DNA from: Xiphophorus maculatus
Taxonomy: Eukaryota > Chordata > Actinopteri > Cyprinodontiformes > Poeciliidae
DNA: 64,000 nucleotides
Assembly (NCBI RefSeq): GCF_002775205.1
Contig: NC_036456.1
Coordinates: forward strand, 19,077,976 to 19,141,975
Direction: 5' to 3'
A program made the position numbers and the translations under genes. Positions 34,754 to 48,300 of this stretch are shown here, piece after piece; position 1 is the stretch's first letter; the number at the start of each line of letters is the position of its first letter. A model generated the notes under the pieces. The model saw only the letters and a program-made list of their open reading frames with translations, made no database searches and had not been told where the DNA came from.

Positions 34754-36311
34754 CATTTGTCACAATATAATGCTGTTAATTTTGTTCCTGATAAAACCGA
34801 TACATCTGAGTCCTTTGTTGGCCGCCTTGTTCTCACACCCTTTCATCTTTGACCCTAGATTTCCTTTAACGTTGAAATAATGGCTGTTATTGAACCACTT
34901 TCTAACTAAGTTAGTGATACGATTGTCAATTTGAAATGGCAAATGGCCTTTTCAAATATGTGTAGGGCTTTGTCAAGTCAGAGGAGTCCAAAGTGCTACA
35001 CATTGCCACTGGGCCCTTTAACCACTACCAGCAAAATAGCAGGTGAATTATCTTGCCCAAGAATACAATGGCAAAGTGATTTGGATGGATGTAGATTTTA
35101 ACTGGATACACCTCATTGTTATCTTCAAATGTTAAATATTTTCAGTCTTTCCTTATGGGATGTCATGTCCTTTATGTTAAAGTGCATCAGTTCTTGCAAA
35201 ACACAATTCTGTCACTCTGGTACTGAAGTTGGGAAGGCTTTTTTTCTTTTCCTCAAAGTGTGATTATTCTGGTCAAACACTTTAAGTTTCATGACACCAC
35301 AGAACATATCTGCAAGAATAACAAGATTTATCTGGATGAGCATTTGCAAACTATTTTGGTTTTTAAGGCTGCCTTAGCTACATTTTGGTTTTAGCTTCTT
35401 CCTTGCCGAGTGGCTTTTCAGCCCATGTCTGTACAGAAGTTATGATCATGAGCTCTAATTCTGTTGCTATGTGGTAGCTGGGTACATTTTGCAACAAATT
35501 ATCTGGGTTACAAACCCAGTCTCCATCCTGAACCGTACTGCTGCACATTCCCGTTTATGCTAGCTTATAGTATATGCCACAAGTAGGTTGGAGATGTTTC
35601 CTTTAAATGCATCAGGAGCTTGCAAAGGCATGATAGTATTTTTATGAATTATTGAAAGTTAAAATTCAGATCTAATTTACCATCTAATTGCATTTTGATA
35701 TTTTACTACAACCATTTTCCATGTATTGTGCCGTTATGAAATGACCAATTTGAACCCCTGATCAAACTAGAACTGAATATTCTCCTGCTGGTGGCTATAG
35801 TAAGACACCTTTATTAAATTGCCACTTTCTGAAGTGTCTTGTAGTGGACAGCTATATGGAAAATATGACAAAGATATGAAGGGATAAAATTACCCAATTA
35901 GGCAAACCTGCTACCTTGTGTGATTTGTTCCATTAGGATTAAAAGCTTGAAAATGTTGGCATGCCATCGAGTCTAAGCTATTACTTTCAACCAGGCAGAA
36001 AAACTATTAAAAACTGTAAGAAAGTTAAAGTGAAATGCTTTTAATTCAGAATTACTACAAATACAAATGTATTCAAAGGTTGAAGAGACAAGAAAAGTTG
36101 ACTTGAACATGTTGGCAAAGCCTCAAAGTTTAAATGAACACATCTTCATAACGTGACATTCTGGAGTCTGGCATTAAATTATAAGAATTAGTGCTTGAAA
36201 CTTTGCTTTAACAGGACACGGATTCCTGAGCGTAGTATTGAAAAGAAACAAGAATGCTAAGGAGAAGTGCTGGGTAGAGTGGGAGGATCTTCAGCACTGG
36301 TAGCACTGGTT
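34754..36311. other. intergenic plus dctn1 3' UTR; degenerate repeat at about 35220-35490
   Basis: Lies between the convergent genes pced1 and dctn1. A minus-strand polyadenylation signal (TTTATT on plus) at 35810-35815 could serve dctn1. The segment about 35220-35490, with CACCACAGAACAT and TTCCTTGCCGAGTGGCTTTTC, resembles an old dispersed fish DNA-transposon repeat. No coding exon is seen. Confidence 0.4.
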
Positions 36312-39300
36312 TTAGACCATGAGGAGGTTGTGCACTTGCTGCAGCTGCTGCTGCGACAGGACTAGGCGGTGGACTTGCTCCTGACCGCGGGTGCACGGGA
36401 TGGCAACGCGACCCACAAAAACCGTTCCTCCTTGCTTCTCTTCCTTAGCCTGAGAAAAAACATAAGTGTTCAATCCAGATGCGCACAGAGGAAATCTGTT
36501 TCTAAAAGCGTTTACTGTAGCTGTACCTTAATGAAGGAGGACGCTGGGAATGTGGCGAAGTCGGAGGAAGCCTTTGCTCCTGGCTGGTTTGAAACCACAT
36601 GTTCAGCCACCTCACCCTGAAACAAAAGTTTCAATCAGTGAATAAGTTTTGGGATGTTTTCACACCTGACGGGTGTCTATGGCACGTTGGTCAAAGTTGC
36701 AACGTTTGTTACACTTTCAGCTGGTGCGATTCACTTTCACATGAACAAAACCTTTCGAGCAACCAGCTTCCCCCTCACCTGTGGTGGCGCTGCACCAAGG
36801 ACCACTGAAGGAAACAAAACCTGAGACATGGAGCGCAACTTCCCCAACGTCATGAAATGCAAACAAAAATGTAATAGCGTCACGGTTGTATGATGTCTCT
36901 TGTCTTTGGCAAGAGACCATAAGTAATTTCTCCTGCTAGCCCTAGACTCGCATGTTTGTTTTGGTTGTATTTGCCAAGAATGTCCTGCGCTATAGTTTGC
37001 TTCCTGCTTTTGGAGCAGTTTGCGATTTGATTGGAGTTCACATATGTATTCGAACCATGGCAGAATTTATTTACACCTCCCCAAATGAACCAGAGTTTGT
37101 AGGCAAACGGACTAGAGTTCCATCATGGCGGACCGAAAAGGGCTGGTGTAAATGGACCCTTAGATTTCTCTTAGGCAAGACGTGAGCATAAGCGTGCAAG
37201 AGGTACCTGTAGTTTGTCCAGGGCGTCTTTGAGATTCTTCAGACGAGCCGTTTGCTCCAGCAGCTGAGCGCTGGCGCTAACTATCAGGCCGGAAAGAAAC
37301 CAAGAACTTTTTCACATTGTTGCATTAGAATCACAAACTTCAATGCATTTTATGTAGCAGAAAATAGTTTTCAATAGCTACGTATTAGTGTTTGAATCTA
37401 AGATGAAGTGGAAAACAGTTCTGTACGTCGGTTACCTGCTGTCTTCCCTGTGATGTCCACCACCTTAACCTCTGCACTCAGCTTCAGCAGGGTGGCCAGC
37501 AGCTGGTCGGTCCTGCGGTAGATCCCTGTGTTCAGACCCTCTGGAGATGATGAGCTTTCTTTGGACACCTGTGGGAGTTTCGGAGGGCAGAGTGGAGGCA
37601 GGGACGCGAGCTGAGCCTTCATCTTCTCCGCCTGTCAGCCAAATATACAGAAAGTGGGTCGTTATACCAAAAGCTTGAATTTAACACGAAGCCTTTGACC
37701 AACGTCAAATTGCTTTGATTTTAAAAATAAAATCTCTGATTTTTTTCATACTAGATCTGATACATTTTTTTTTCTTGCTTTCTTTTCTAAAAAGGAAATT
37801 ACAAATGATAGAAAATATCTTCAACAGTAGTTTTTATTTCAACCATCCTTTCTGTGAGTTGTACAATGGAGTGCTAGTGTCAGAGTGTGAGAATTTTTCA
37901 AGATTATTATTATTATTACAAGAATAGTGGTATTAGCAGATTAAACGCTAAATGTTACCAGAAGAACATCTCAACATTACGAGTTGTTCTATTGAGAAAA
38001 AAAGGTTTAATAATTAGTTTTAATTTTCATGATGGAGTTTTAATAACATTATGACTATTCTTTTGTTATTTTGACTGTATTCTTATAACACTGACTTTGT
38101 TTTTGGAAAAATAAAAACAAATCTTAATGTGACCCTAATACTTTGTTGTAGAGTTGCCCTGAATTCAAAGTACAAATAAACAGAAACTAACACCTGGTTG
38201 TCAAAACAGATGGCTGACCTGAGCAGGATGACATCACTTTGAACTTTGAACCACAGAAACCAAAGGAGTGTATTGGTGGAAAAGAAAAAAATTCAGATTT
38301 TCCAAAATCTTCAAAAGTCAAAATTTTGATTAGTCAATGAAATTGATCTATTGCTCACCCGTACTCGGATATTAAACTGAAACTGAGTTTACCTTGAGCC
38401 TGTTGTTTTCATTCTTCAGGTATTTAATGCCCAGTCTCTGGACCTCAAGCTGCTGTCGGAGGAGAGGTGAGTCCACCACCTGCGTTGGCCCTGCCAGGGT
38501 TGCAGGCAGACCTGAAGGAGAAAAGAAATGTTGAAAATATTTATTCTGACATTTTCTAAACGTAAACAAGCCTGTCAAATTTGACCAAAACCTCCTGTTT
38601 CAGAGAATAAAAATGAAACGAGCACAAACTCGCAGATCCCTGAACGATGGAGGCGATTCCTGAACCCGGAGAGCCTCTCAGCCCTTCAATCGTCATCTTT
38701 GACTGGTTTTGGATGCGTTGCTTCAGCTCAGCCTTTTCTGCCTCCAGCTGGTCGATATCCGCCTGCAGCGCGTCCATCGTCTCCTCAAACTCCCTGCACA
38801 CAGAGGAGGGAGAAGGTAAATAAGACGCAAAAAACCCCAAAAAAAGTTGCCGAGTTGAAATCCTTCCTTACTTCTCTTTCTTCTTGAGCAGGGCGAGATT
38901 GTCGTCGAGTTTGGTCTGAATCTTCTCCACGCGTTCGTCTGCGTCCTTGGTGGACGTGTCCAGCTTCTTCTCCAGGAGGCTGAGGCGGACGTTGGCTTCG
39001 CTCAGCTCCTCGCCCTGGGAAACAAGGACAGTCACAGCTCTTAGTGGTTTGCAAAAGTTTTGATACCTCCTGTAGTTCATTGGGATTTTGAAGTTTCTCT
39101 GATTCTTTGTATAGTAGCTCAAACTGAGTCAGTGTCTCCACAGCATGATGCTGCCACCACCACGTTTCACCTTGAACTGATAGTTTTGCTTTGCATGTCG
39201 ACCAAAAAGTCTAATTTTGATCTGATCTGACCAGATTACCTTCTTAAACATGTTTGCTGTGTTTCCTCTACGTTATTTATGGCAGACAGCTAAAATGACT

Positions 39301-42300
39301 TTTTATGGATTTCAACAATATCTTTCTATTCGTCACAGTTTCACAGAGGCCAGTTCTGTGGAGTGAATCACTGAGCGCATTCACACCAGCCCTATTTGGT
39401 CCAATTTGAACGGATCAGAGTACAATTCCCCCGATTGTCCAGACCTTTTCTGCAGGTCTGGTGTGGTCGATGACATTAAAAACTCAAGTTAGTGGCTGTA
39501 TAATGTGAAAAGGAAACATCTGTCACCTTAATCTTGAGGGATTTCTTGAGCTCCTTAATGACGGTTTCTCTGTCTTCTAGTTTAACTCCCAGACCTTCTG
39601 CGTCGGTCATCTCCGCTCTGACAATGGCGGCTCGCTTCTCCACCGGCGGAGCCTGAAGAGGCGGATGACGTTTAGGATGAACAACAAGCATGAGCTTAGA
39701 TTGCTCACTGCATTGACTCAGAATACCTTTCCTTGTGGTTTCTCAGCATCGTACTCTCCTTCCTGCATTGCGGTAGCCATCTTGTTCATGGTTGTGATGA
39801 CGGAGCTGCAGGACTGCCGCAGAAGCTCTGGGCCGTTCACACCCTGGGAGCCAAATACCTTAGAGAAAATGTGTGTGTCAGTGATAGTTTAGTGGAGGAA
39901 TTACCAATATAATTTGGATTTTAATTCTCTTTCACAAACTATTAGGAGAAAAATCACTTTTCATTTGTAAATTCTTTTTATAAATACAAATCTTGACATA
40001 GGCTTGGGCAATAAATTGAATTTACTGATTAATTGAATTTTTGAAGAGGAAATTTTTGCCCTCCTTGGGCTTCCATAGTTCAGAGTTATGTCCGCGTGCT
40101 CAGGGCTGCCATCTTGTTTGACAAGTGTGTTTTAGAGTTTGTGTATTTGGAAATCGCTACCATGAAATTTAGGGCCAGGCTACAGTTGTTTTTTTTTATT
40201 TACAAGAATAACATTTGTAGGATTGTAATTTCACAAGAATAAAGTCGAACAACAATTAGGACAAAATATAACAAGGATAAAGCATTAGTATGACCAGAAT
40301 AGAATGGTAATATTTGGAGTATGAAGAAGTAATTTTGTAAGAGCTCCAAAACAAAAAATTTAAATGAGAAAAGTTAAGTAGCTTGTGAAGTTATACTTTT
40401 ACTTGTAATTTTAAAATTTTTTGGGGGGAGTAATATTATGACTATACTATAAAATTTCCTAAAACTTTGTTGCACAATTGACAGAAGAAATGACTGAAGT
40501 GAAACCCACTTTTTGAAAATATTTTCTGTCTTTTGTAATTTCTTTAAAAAATAAAAGCAGGAAGAAATTGATAAAAATTGAATGTGGTATGAAAAAATTT
40601 TAGATTTTATTTTTAAGTCACATCGCCCCGCCCTGCCTTGACATGGTTGTAGTTATGATGCGAAATATAAAACTGCGGTGTGACTACCTGCTCTGCAGCT
40701 TTGTAAGTGATGTCCTCCAGCTTCAGGGCGCTGAGGCCCTCCTGCTCTGCCAGCGGAGCCACCATCTGAGCCCCGGCTGCAGCCACTTCCTGCAGAACCG
40801 CCACCACACGGGTCAGCTGACGCCTGCACTCCGTCAGCGACTCGGACACCTGGTGAATGATGCAGGAAAATGCATCAAAAACAGCGTTATTGTATGCATT
40901 TAGGAAGGCATCAGTGACGTCCTCTGGCTGATGATCGTCCTGCATCTTTCTGCACCTGTGACCCGAAGCCGAGGGCAGCAGGGACTCCAGCTACGTCTGT
41001 TCCAGGCATACGGCGCCGGATCTTCTTACAGAACTGTCTGATGTCTGAGCAGGAAGTGTCCAGGTCCTTCAGGAGGACAGCAAGGCCTGAGCTCTCCTGT
41101 CCTGCTGCCAGGAACGCACGCAGGCGCGCCACCTCTACCCCCATGCAGTCCAGGGCTCCCTGGGTGAACTGAGGTAAGAGGGCAGAAAATTACAAACATT
41201 TAATAATATTGTTTTATTGATAAAACTGCTTGCAAAATGCATTTGTCATCAATTTAAATTTCAAAACTGTACTTCTTATGAATAAGAATTGAAGTACCTT
41301 AATGTGATCAGCCAGCTGCACGGTGCAGTCCTCATCCTGATCTGCCAAATGGACGCTATACAGTTGCTAGGAGACAAAACGCGTAAAATATGTTTGGTAT
41401 TGGTATAATTCCACTTGGATGACAATTTTTACATCTAACTTTATTAAATAAAACAAACCATTTACAGATACACAATAGTTTAAGAGCAGGGATGTCCAAA
41501 GTGTGGCCCAGGGAACATTTCCGGTACATGGACTGATTTTGTTCGGCCCCAAAGTGCAATTCAAGGATGATGCAAATTGTGAATCTTTAAACATGATGGG
41601 GGTTTGTTGTTCAACTTGCTCCTACCTGGTAGTATTTGATGGCCTTCGTAAGGGGTTCCACCTGAACAGTCTCATCCAGTTGATCTTTATGCAGCAAGTC
41701 AATGAAGTAATCCAGTGAGCGCTCATGGAAGCTCATTTCAGAGTAAAGCGTTCCCATTCGTTTGAAAACCTCCACGCTGCAGGAGTTCAGAGCCCTAGAA
41801 ACCAAGAAACAGGTGAATAGAAAATTACAGAGACCATTGAAACTAATGAGTTAGCAGTACTGGAGAACAGCGGCGTAGGAAGCGGGGGGGACGGGGGGGA
41901 CATGTCCCCCCCAATATTGAAGCCAGGTGGATATGTCCCCCCCAAAAAATTGTACCGCAAAATATTGGATTTTGACATTTTTTTAACTAGCGTGCTTTTA
42001 TTTTGAAGGCGCAGCATCGCGTTACGTCACGGTACTCCCCCTCCCCTCTCTGAACTGCTGAGTGAGCACTCAGAAGGGAGGGAAACAGCGACACAGAAGT
42101 CAGAAACTTGCGAATGAGGTAAAATGGTCTGTCGGGAATGCTGCTATGAATATTGCTTATTTATAACGTCTTGTTGTCAGTTCACTTTCATATATAGGAA
42201 CTGAATCTTTTTGGTTTAATCATCTTAGTCTTGGGATGATCACTCATCCAATATTTAACTGCTAACTTTCTCTAGACGTTTGCTACGCTAGCCAAAATGT

Positions 42301-45300
42301 CTTTTTTTTATATATATATATCTCATTTCAGTACAATGCCACCACCAACTAAAAGGCTGAAACAGCAGCAGGACTTACTCAGCTTTTTTAAAAAGAGTAA
42401 CGTCAGTGTGAGTAACAGTCACACAACACAAGGGCAACACCTGTGTTGCCCTTGTGTTGAAATTAGCCCGGTCTGGGCGTGCGTTTTACGAGGATTTTTT
42501 ATTTTTTGCGTGGTTTTGCTTCGCCGAAATGGACAGATATTATACCTGCCGCGCTCCTGATCGTTAGTTAAAACCACAGGGAGAGTTAATTTTAATTCTT
42601 AGCAGCGGCTAACCAACAAATTAACTTCTGCACCTTTATTTCCTCAAATAAACTGCTGGCTCCTCTTTTTAGACTATAAATAGATTAACACAACATTGAC
42701 AACTCTGTAGTTTTCTCTGTTCTGTACTGCAAACTGGAATTAAAGGCGCCATTTCTACCAAAGGTCTGGACAGACTGGCGACCTGTCTAGGGTGTACCCC
42801 ACACCAGAACCTCCCGACCCCACTAAGGGACAAGGGTGTACAGAAAATGGAAGGATAGATGGATTTCTACCAAAGGTTTAGAATGCGTTTTTGAACCAGA
42901 TGCTTCAAAGCGCCCTGTCCATAATTCTTCAACACACTGTCAGCTCCCTGTCAGAAAGACTTTAGTTCAGAGTCCATAAGATAATACTCTGAAAGGATTT
43001 TAATGGATTTATTTTATTTGCCTCTGCGATTAACTCTGCGCGTAAAGTCTGTAATGTGACAAATAAAATGTTTTGTTTGATTTAAAATTGGCCATGTTAG
43101 GCTCAAGAGCTGTACCTCATTTCTGAAACCATCTCATATGTTTAGGAGCAACAATGCAGGGACAGCACAAAGGAGACAGGAAAAGGAGAGGATAGTGCAA
43201 CCGGGCTAGAGGCAGGAAGTCAGAGTGAGGGAGAGACAGGAGTGGAGCAACAGGTAAGATAGAGTAACTCATACGAGTAGATACTTCATGAGAGTCCACA
43301 AAAAAAGTTGAAAATTTTAATCTTTTGCTTGTAGTAAGTGTAGTTCAGGGGCATTGAGTGACATTGTAACTTTTCCTTCTAGGGAGTTCAGACTAGGGAC
43401 ACACAGCTGAGAGACTCTGAAGTCAGTGGACAGAGAACAGAGCCAAATCAGCCACATCCAAAATTCATAGACCCTCAAGCTCTAGCCAACAGAACTTTAC
43501 ATTTCCAAGGAAAGTGGTACAAGGAATTTCCCTGGCTACATTATGATGCAGTGAAAAATGGCATTTTGTGTTTTTATTGCATGGCAATTTACCAGGACAA
43601 ACTCACACCATTTGGTGCAAAATCCGACCCCGCCTTTATCACTTCTGGATTTAAAAATTGGAAAAAAGCATGCGAAAAATTTAAAGCACATGAAAATAGT
43701 CACACACATCGTCATGCTGTTTCTGTAACTGCACAAGAAAGTCATCCTATAAATGCCCAATTATCCAGTGCTTTGGCAACTCAGCAAGGTGACAATAGGC
43801 ACTGTCTGGAGAAAATTGTGAGCTCCATAAAATATTTGGTACGGCAGGGACAAGCTTTGAGAGGGCATGACGATGATGACAGCACTTTGTATCAACTGTT
43901 AAAAAATCTGGCAGAAGATGATGCCCTTTTGGCTAAGTGGTTGCTGAGGTCTCAGAAAGAATACCTAAGTCCACAGATACAGAATGAAATCTTGTGTTCT
44001 ATGAGCAATAGTATTGTCAGTGAAATAGCAGATACAATCAGAAACCTACCAATTTTTGAGTTTGCAATTATTATGGATGGAACACAGGACATTTCTGGGA
44101 AAGAACAAGAAAGCATTTGTCTGCGATACATTGACAGTGACATGAAGCCCCATGAAGAGTTTATTGGCTTGTACTCAGTTTCTGAAACAACAGGAAAAAG
44201 CCTTGCTGCTGTTGTTAAAGATGTGCTGCTCAGATTAAACTTACCAATGCATGGTTTACGAGGTCAAACTTATGATGGAGCAGCCAATATGTCTGGGAAG
44301 CATGCAGGTGCACAGGCACTGATAAAGCAAGAGCAGCCACTAGCACTTTTTGTTCATTGTGGAGCACACTGCACTAATTTAATTGCACAGAAAGCTTGCT
44401 TAGCCTCAGTTCTGATCAGAGATGCATTGGATTGGGTGAACCAGCTTGGAGTTCTTTTCTCTCAGTCAGGGAAGTTTAAGGCAATCCATGCAGCAACAGC
44501 ACATACAGAGAATCCATCGTGCACTGCAATAAAACCCCTCTGCCCCACAAGATGGGCAGTACGGAGCAAAGCAATCAGAGATGTTTTGTCACAGTATGGG
44601 TCAGTGCTGGCTAGCTTGCAGGAGATGGCTTCTGGTGCCTCAAACACAGCATCCACTGCTAATGGACTGCTGGGGCAGTTTAGGAAAGGTAAAACAGTTT
44701 TGGGTCTCATCCTTGCCTCACCTGTGATTGATGAGCTTGAATGCCTGAGCATCTCTTTCCAGAAGAGAACTCAAACCATTGCTGGAATGAGGACTGCTGT
44801 GAAAGTTGTTCAGACTTCACTTAAGGCTAAAAGAAATCAAGAAAGTTTCAACACTCTGTTTGAAAAGGCGATGGCTGAGGTTCAGTCTTTGGGTGTTAAA
44901 CCCATCACAGTTACACAGAGAAGGCCACCCCCAAAACGCTTCACTGAAGGAGCTAAGACACATCAACCTGAATGTGCCAATGACCACTACAGAGGTGAAT
45001 TCTTTAAAGTATTGGATGTTGTAGATGCACAGCTCACTGGGCTATTTAACCAGGATGACTTGCTGACTTTACAAAAGTTGGAAGAGACACTTCTCAGTGG
45101 AACGATTGATGCTGCAGTCATTGGGAAATACCCAGAGTTGAATAGAGAGTTACTTTCAGTGCAACTTCCTATGTTTAGACTGAACTACTCATTTAGCAAC
45201 AGCGCAGAAGCTGCAGGGATCATTGGTGGACTGCCTGGAGAGGTCCGTAGACTTTTTGGGCAAGTGGAAACTCTGGTTAGGTTGCTTTTGGTGGTCTCCG

Positions 45301-48300
45301 TTTCATCCTCTGAGGCAGAGAGAAGTTTCAGTGCGCTTCGTAGACTCAAAACGTGGCTCCGGTCTACAATGACTCAAAACAGGCTTAATCATGTTGCTGT
45401 CTGTCATGTACATAAAGATAAACTTGATTTACTGGACAAGAAGTCAGTTTGCAAGCAATTTGTGGCTGCAAATGAAAGGCGGAAAAAACATTTTGGCTCT
45501 TTTGCCTAAGCCAGTGTTTGCCATCCTTTTATGTTTCCGGCACATTTTTGGCGAATTATAAATGCATGGCTGTAAAGTGCAATTGTTCAGAAGCACAGAG
45601 GTGTTGATCTCTACCTAGGGTTATGTGGCCTATAATCTCTGTGCTAACTGCTTTTCCAACAGTTAAAGCACACTGTAGTCAGTGAGTTAAAAAGCTTGTC
45701 TATTAAATGTGTATTTATTGTTGGTAAATATTTCTTCATTTTTGATTTGGTTTAATTAGTCATACAGTTCGACAAACTGAATAAGCATATTTTGATTGAT
45801 TTTCTTTTCTTCTTTTACTTAATGTTAAAAGTGTGAATAATTTGTTCACTACATTGTCTGTGAGGGCTCTTTCATCTCAGAATTTTGTTTGATCAAAGAG
45901 ATGGTTCTATGGTCAGTCAACCTATATAAATTCATTTTTGACCATTATTGCAAGTTTGACAAAATAAAACATATCAAACTTTGCACTTGTGTGGCCTACT
46001 GAATTGTTTTTAATCCAACTGAAATATTTGATTTTCTAGTGTGTATGCGGACACTAAATATGCCAAGGGCTGAAGCCCTTGAAAGACATCTCCCTTTGCT
46101 TAATAAAAGGCTCCAGTCATTTTGTTTGGTGATATGCTCACATCTTATTAACAAATGCATTATGTAAATTTTAAATGCATTATTTTTGCAAGACACAATT
46201 TATAAAGGAATAAAGTAAAAGATTAAATAGCCTTTTTTTTAAGTAGCGTACTTAAGATATATTTCTGTTGAATATTTACGAATCTCAGATTTCCGACATG
46301 TGTCCCCCCCAATTGTAAACTTATTCCTACGCCCTTGCTGGAGAATGTTGTTTTGTTGCAGCTCATTCTGCTTTCACCCCCAAAAACACTTGGTAAGATT
46401 TTGGGTTTTTTACAGTGTACCTGGCCTAGAGCCAGTTTGTTTATTATTTTTGATACTGCAGAGTTGTTAGTCAGATGTATCTATGTGCTTACTGTTCATA
46501 TTTGTGCAGAGTGGCCTGCAGCAGGCCGAGGGAGTAGACCAGTCCTGAGGCGAAGCTGCGTTGCTCTCCTGGTGACCCTCTGAGCGCCGTTCCCTGGCCC
46601 AGACCGCCGCTCAGGTCGAACTTCTCATGAGCCTGTTTACTGATCAGCTCCGCCTTAGCAGGAGAGAATGCACCGATTAACAAAAACAAGATGGCTGCAA
46701 ATCAAAGTGAATGTGGTGGCGGTTCGTACCTTACAGATGAGTCTGGGGATGAGCAGCAGCACCAGAATGCAGTCGTGGTCTCCACCGTGACGGAGGAAGG
46801 AGTCCGGCATGAAGGAGGTGAGCAGCGAAACCTGTCTGTTCGCTTGAGCCACCTCCATTTTCCTCAGCTCCATCTCAATGGCCTGAACACACACACACAA
46901 ACACACCCATTTTAGATTAGAATGTGAGCCAACATCACAGATAATCTCAGATTATTAATTAATCTGATCTCAAACCTTCGCATAGGCTTTAGTCTCAGCA
47001 AACTTGATCTTGAAGTCGAACAGCTCAGCAGACGGCTGTTGGGTTTGCTCTGTGTTTGCACTCTGCTGACTGACCAGCTCCCTGTTGGATTCCTAAATGA
47101 CCAAACAACAACTCACCGTTAATTCATCATTTCACATCACTGCACACCGTGCTGAGTTTCTCCGTTTCCACCCACCTGAAGCGAGGAGGTGAGCTCTCTG
47201 TATTTACTGATGGTGTGCTGGTAGTCGGCCACAGTCTCCTGAGCAGCTTCCACCTTCTTCTCTGCCTCTCGAACCTTCGCGGCGCTCAGGTCCAGCTGCT
47301 CCCTCAGCTCCATCTCCGTCTCTCTGGAGTTTTCCTGCAGCTCATCGTTCATTTCATTGATGGCTTCCTGTCAATTCGGGAGAAAATTAACTAGAAACAA
47401 AGCATTTTAACGGCTCACTAGCTAAACCCTAATGATTGTTTACACTCAACGCTCATTAGATTTAATCTGAACTAAAAAAAAAAACATTGGCCTGACTTTC
47501 TCCTCCAGGTCGAGGTTCCCCTCAGATGAATTGCTGTGAACTTTATTTTCCCATTTTTACCACTAGTTTAAGTTTAATTAGTAATAAGTAACCTTCTTTT
47601 GCCTACATGCATTTATTTAGACCTTAATAGACCTCTTGCAATTGGAAGGTTGTGAATCCGATTCCAGCTACCAGATCGCTTTTGCCTGCTGTGTGAACAT
47701 AGCCTTAGTGTGTGCAGTTGGGTCAATGTGGTTCTCATGGAAAATGCTGTAAAAATTTCAGTCTATTTTATCATTTATGTCGAAGTGTATCACAAAGTTT
47801 CACTGTGGAAGTCAAAGTTAGCATCATTAGAAATTTTCAAAAGAAGCATGAACACTTTTCTAGCAACAGTCCAATCTATGTAAAGGATATTTTTAAAGTC
47901 TAAGTCTAAAGTCTAAAGTGAAAATATTCCCATCACAGCTTTTAGCATATTAACATTTAGGATCTTCCTTTTGCAATGATTTTTTTGTATATAAAGGGGC
48001 TAATATTTTTAAAAATAACTTTGAAATAGGCCAACAAGCCCTTTTCAACAGGTTTAGTTCTGATGTGGAAATCACTCTTGCAATCATCCAAAAAAATAAA
48101 AATAGGCTTTTATTTTGAAAGACCAAACACATTTCAGTGCACCTTTTCCACCAATAAGAGATTTAGGTGAGACTTAAATACCTATTTTTATTGGCTCAGA
48201 TTAAATTTGAAAAAACAAATTAATTACATGGTCTTTTTTGTTTCGTTTGTTTTTTTCTTCCGTTTTTTTCTCCGAAGAGTTTTTGCGGTGCTAGTGGCTC

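Larger units (their letters stand above)
41868..46337 (+). mobile_element. hAT-superfamily DNA transposon in a dctn1 intron, 4470 bp
   Basis: Inverted ends CAGCGGCGTAGGAA (left) and, read inward from the right, CAAGGGCGTAGGAA. A perfect 8-bp duplication, CTGGAGAA, lies at 41860-41867 and 46338-46345, as expected for hAT. Subterminal runs of seven or more C or G with GACATGT recur at both ends. It is inserted antisense to dctn1, between its exons 46653-46493 and 41794-41626, and accounts for nearly all of that 4.7-kb intron. Matching duplications and an open transposase frame suggest recent insertion. Confidence 0.92.

Noticed and set aside
39150..39450. Possible extra dctn1 exon or gene
   Set aside because: Contains GCATGATGCTGCCACCACCA and other phrases of dispersed fish repeats, with no in-phase splice sites.
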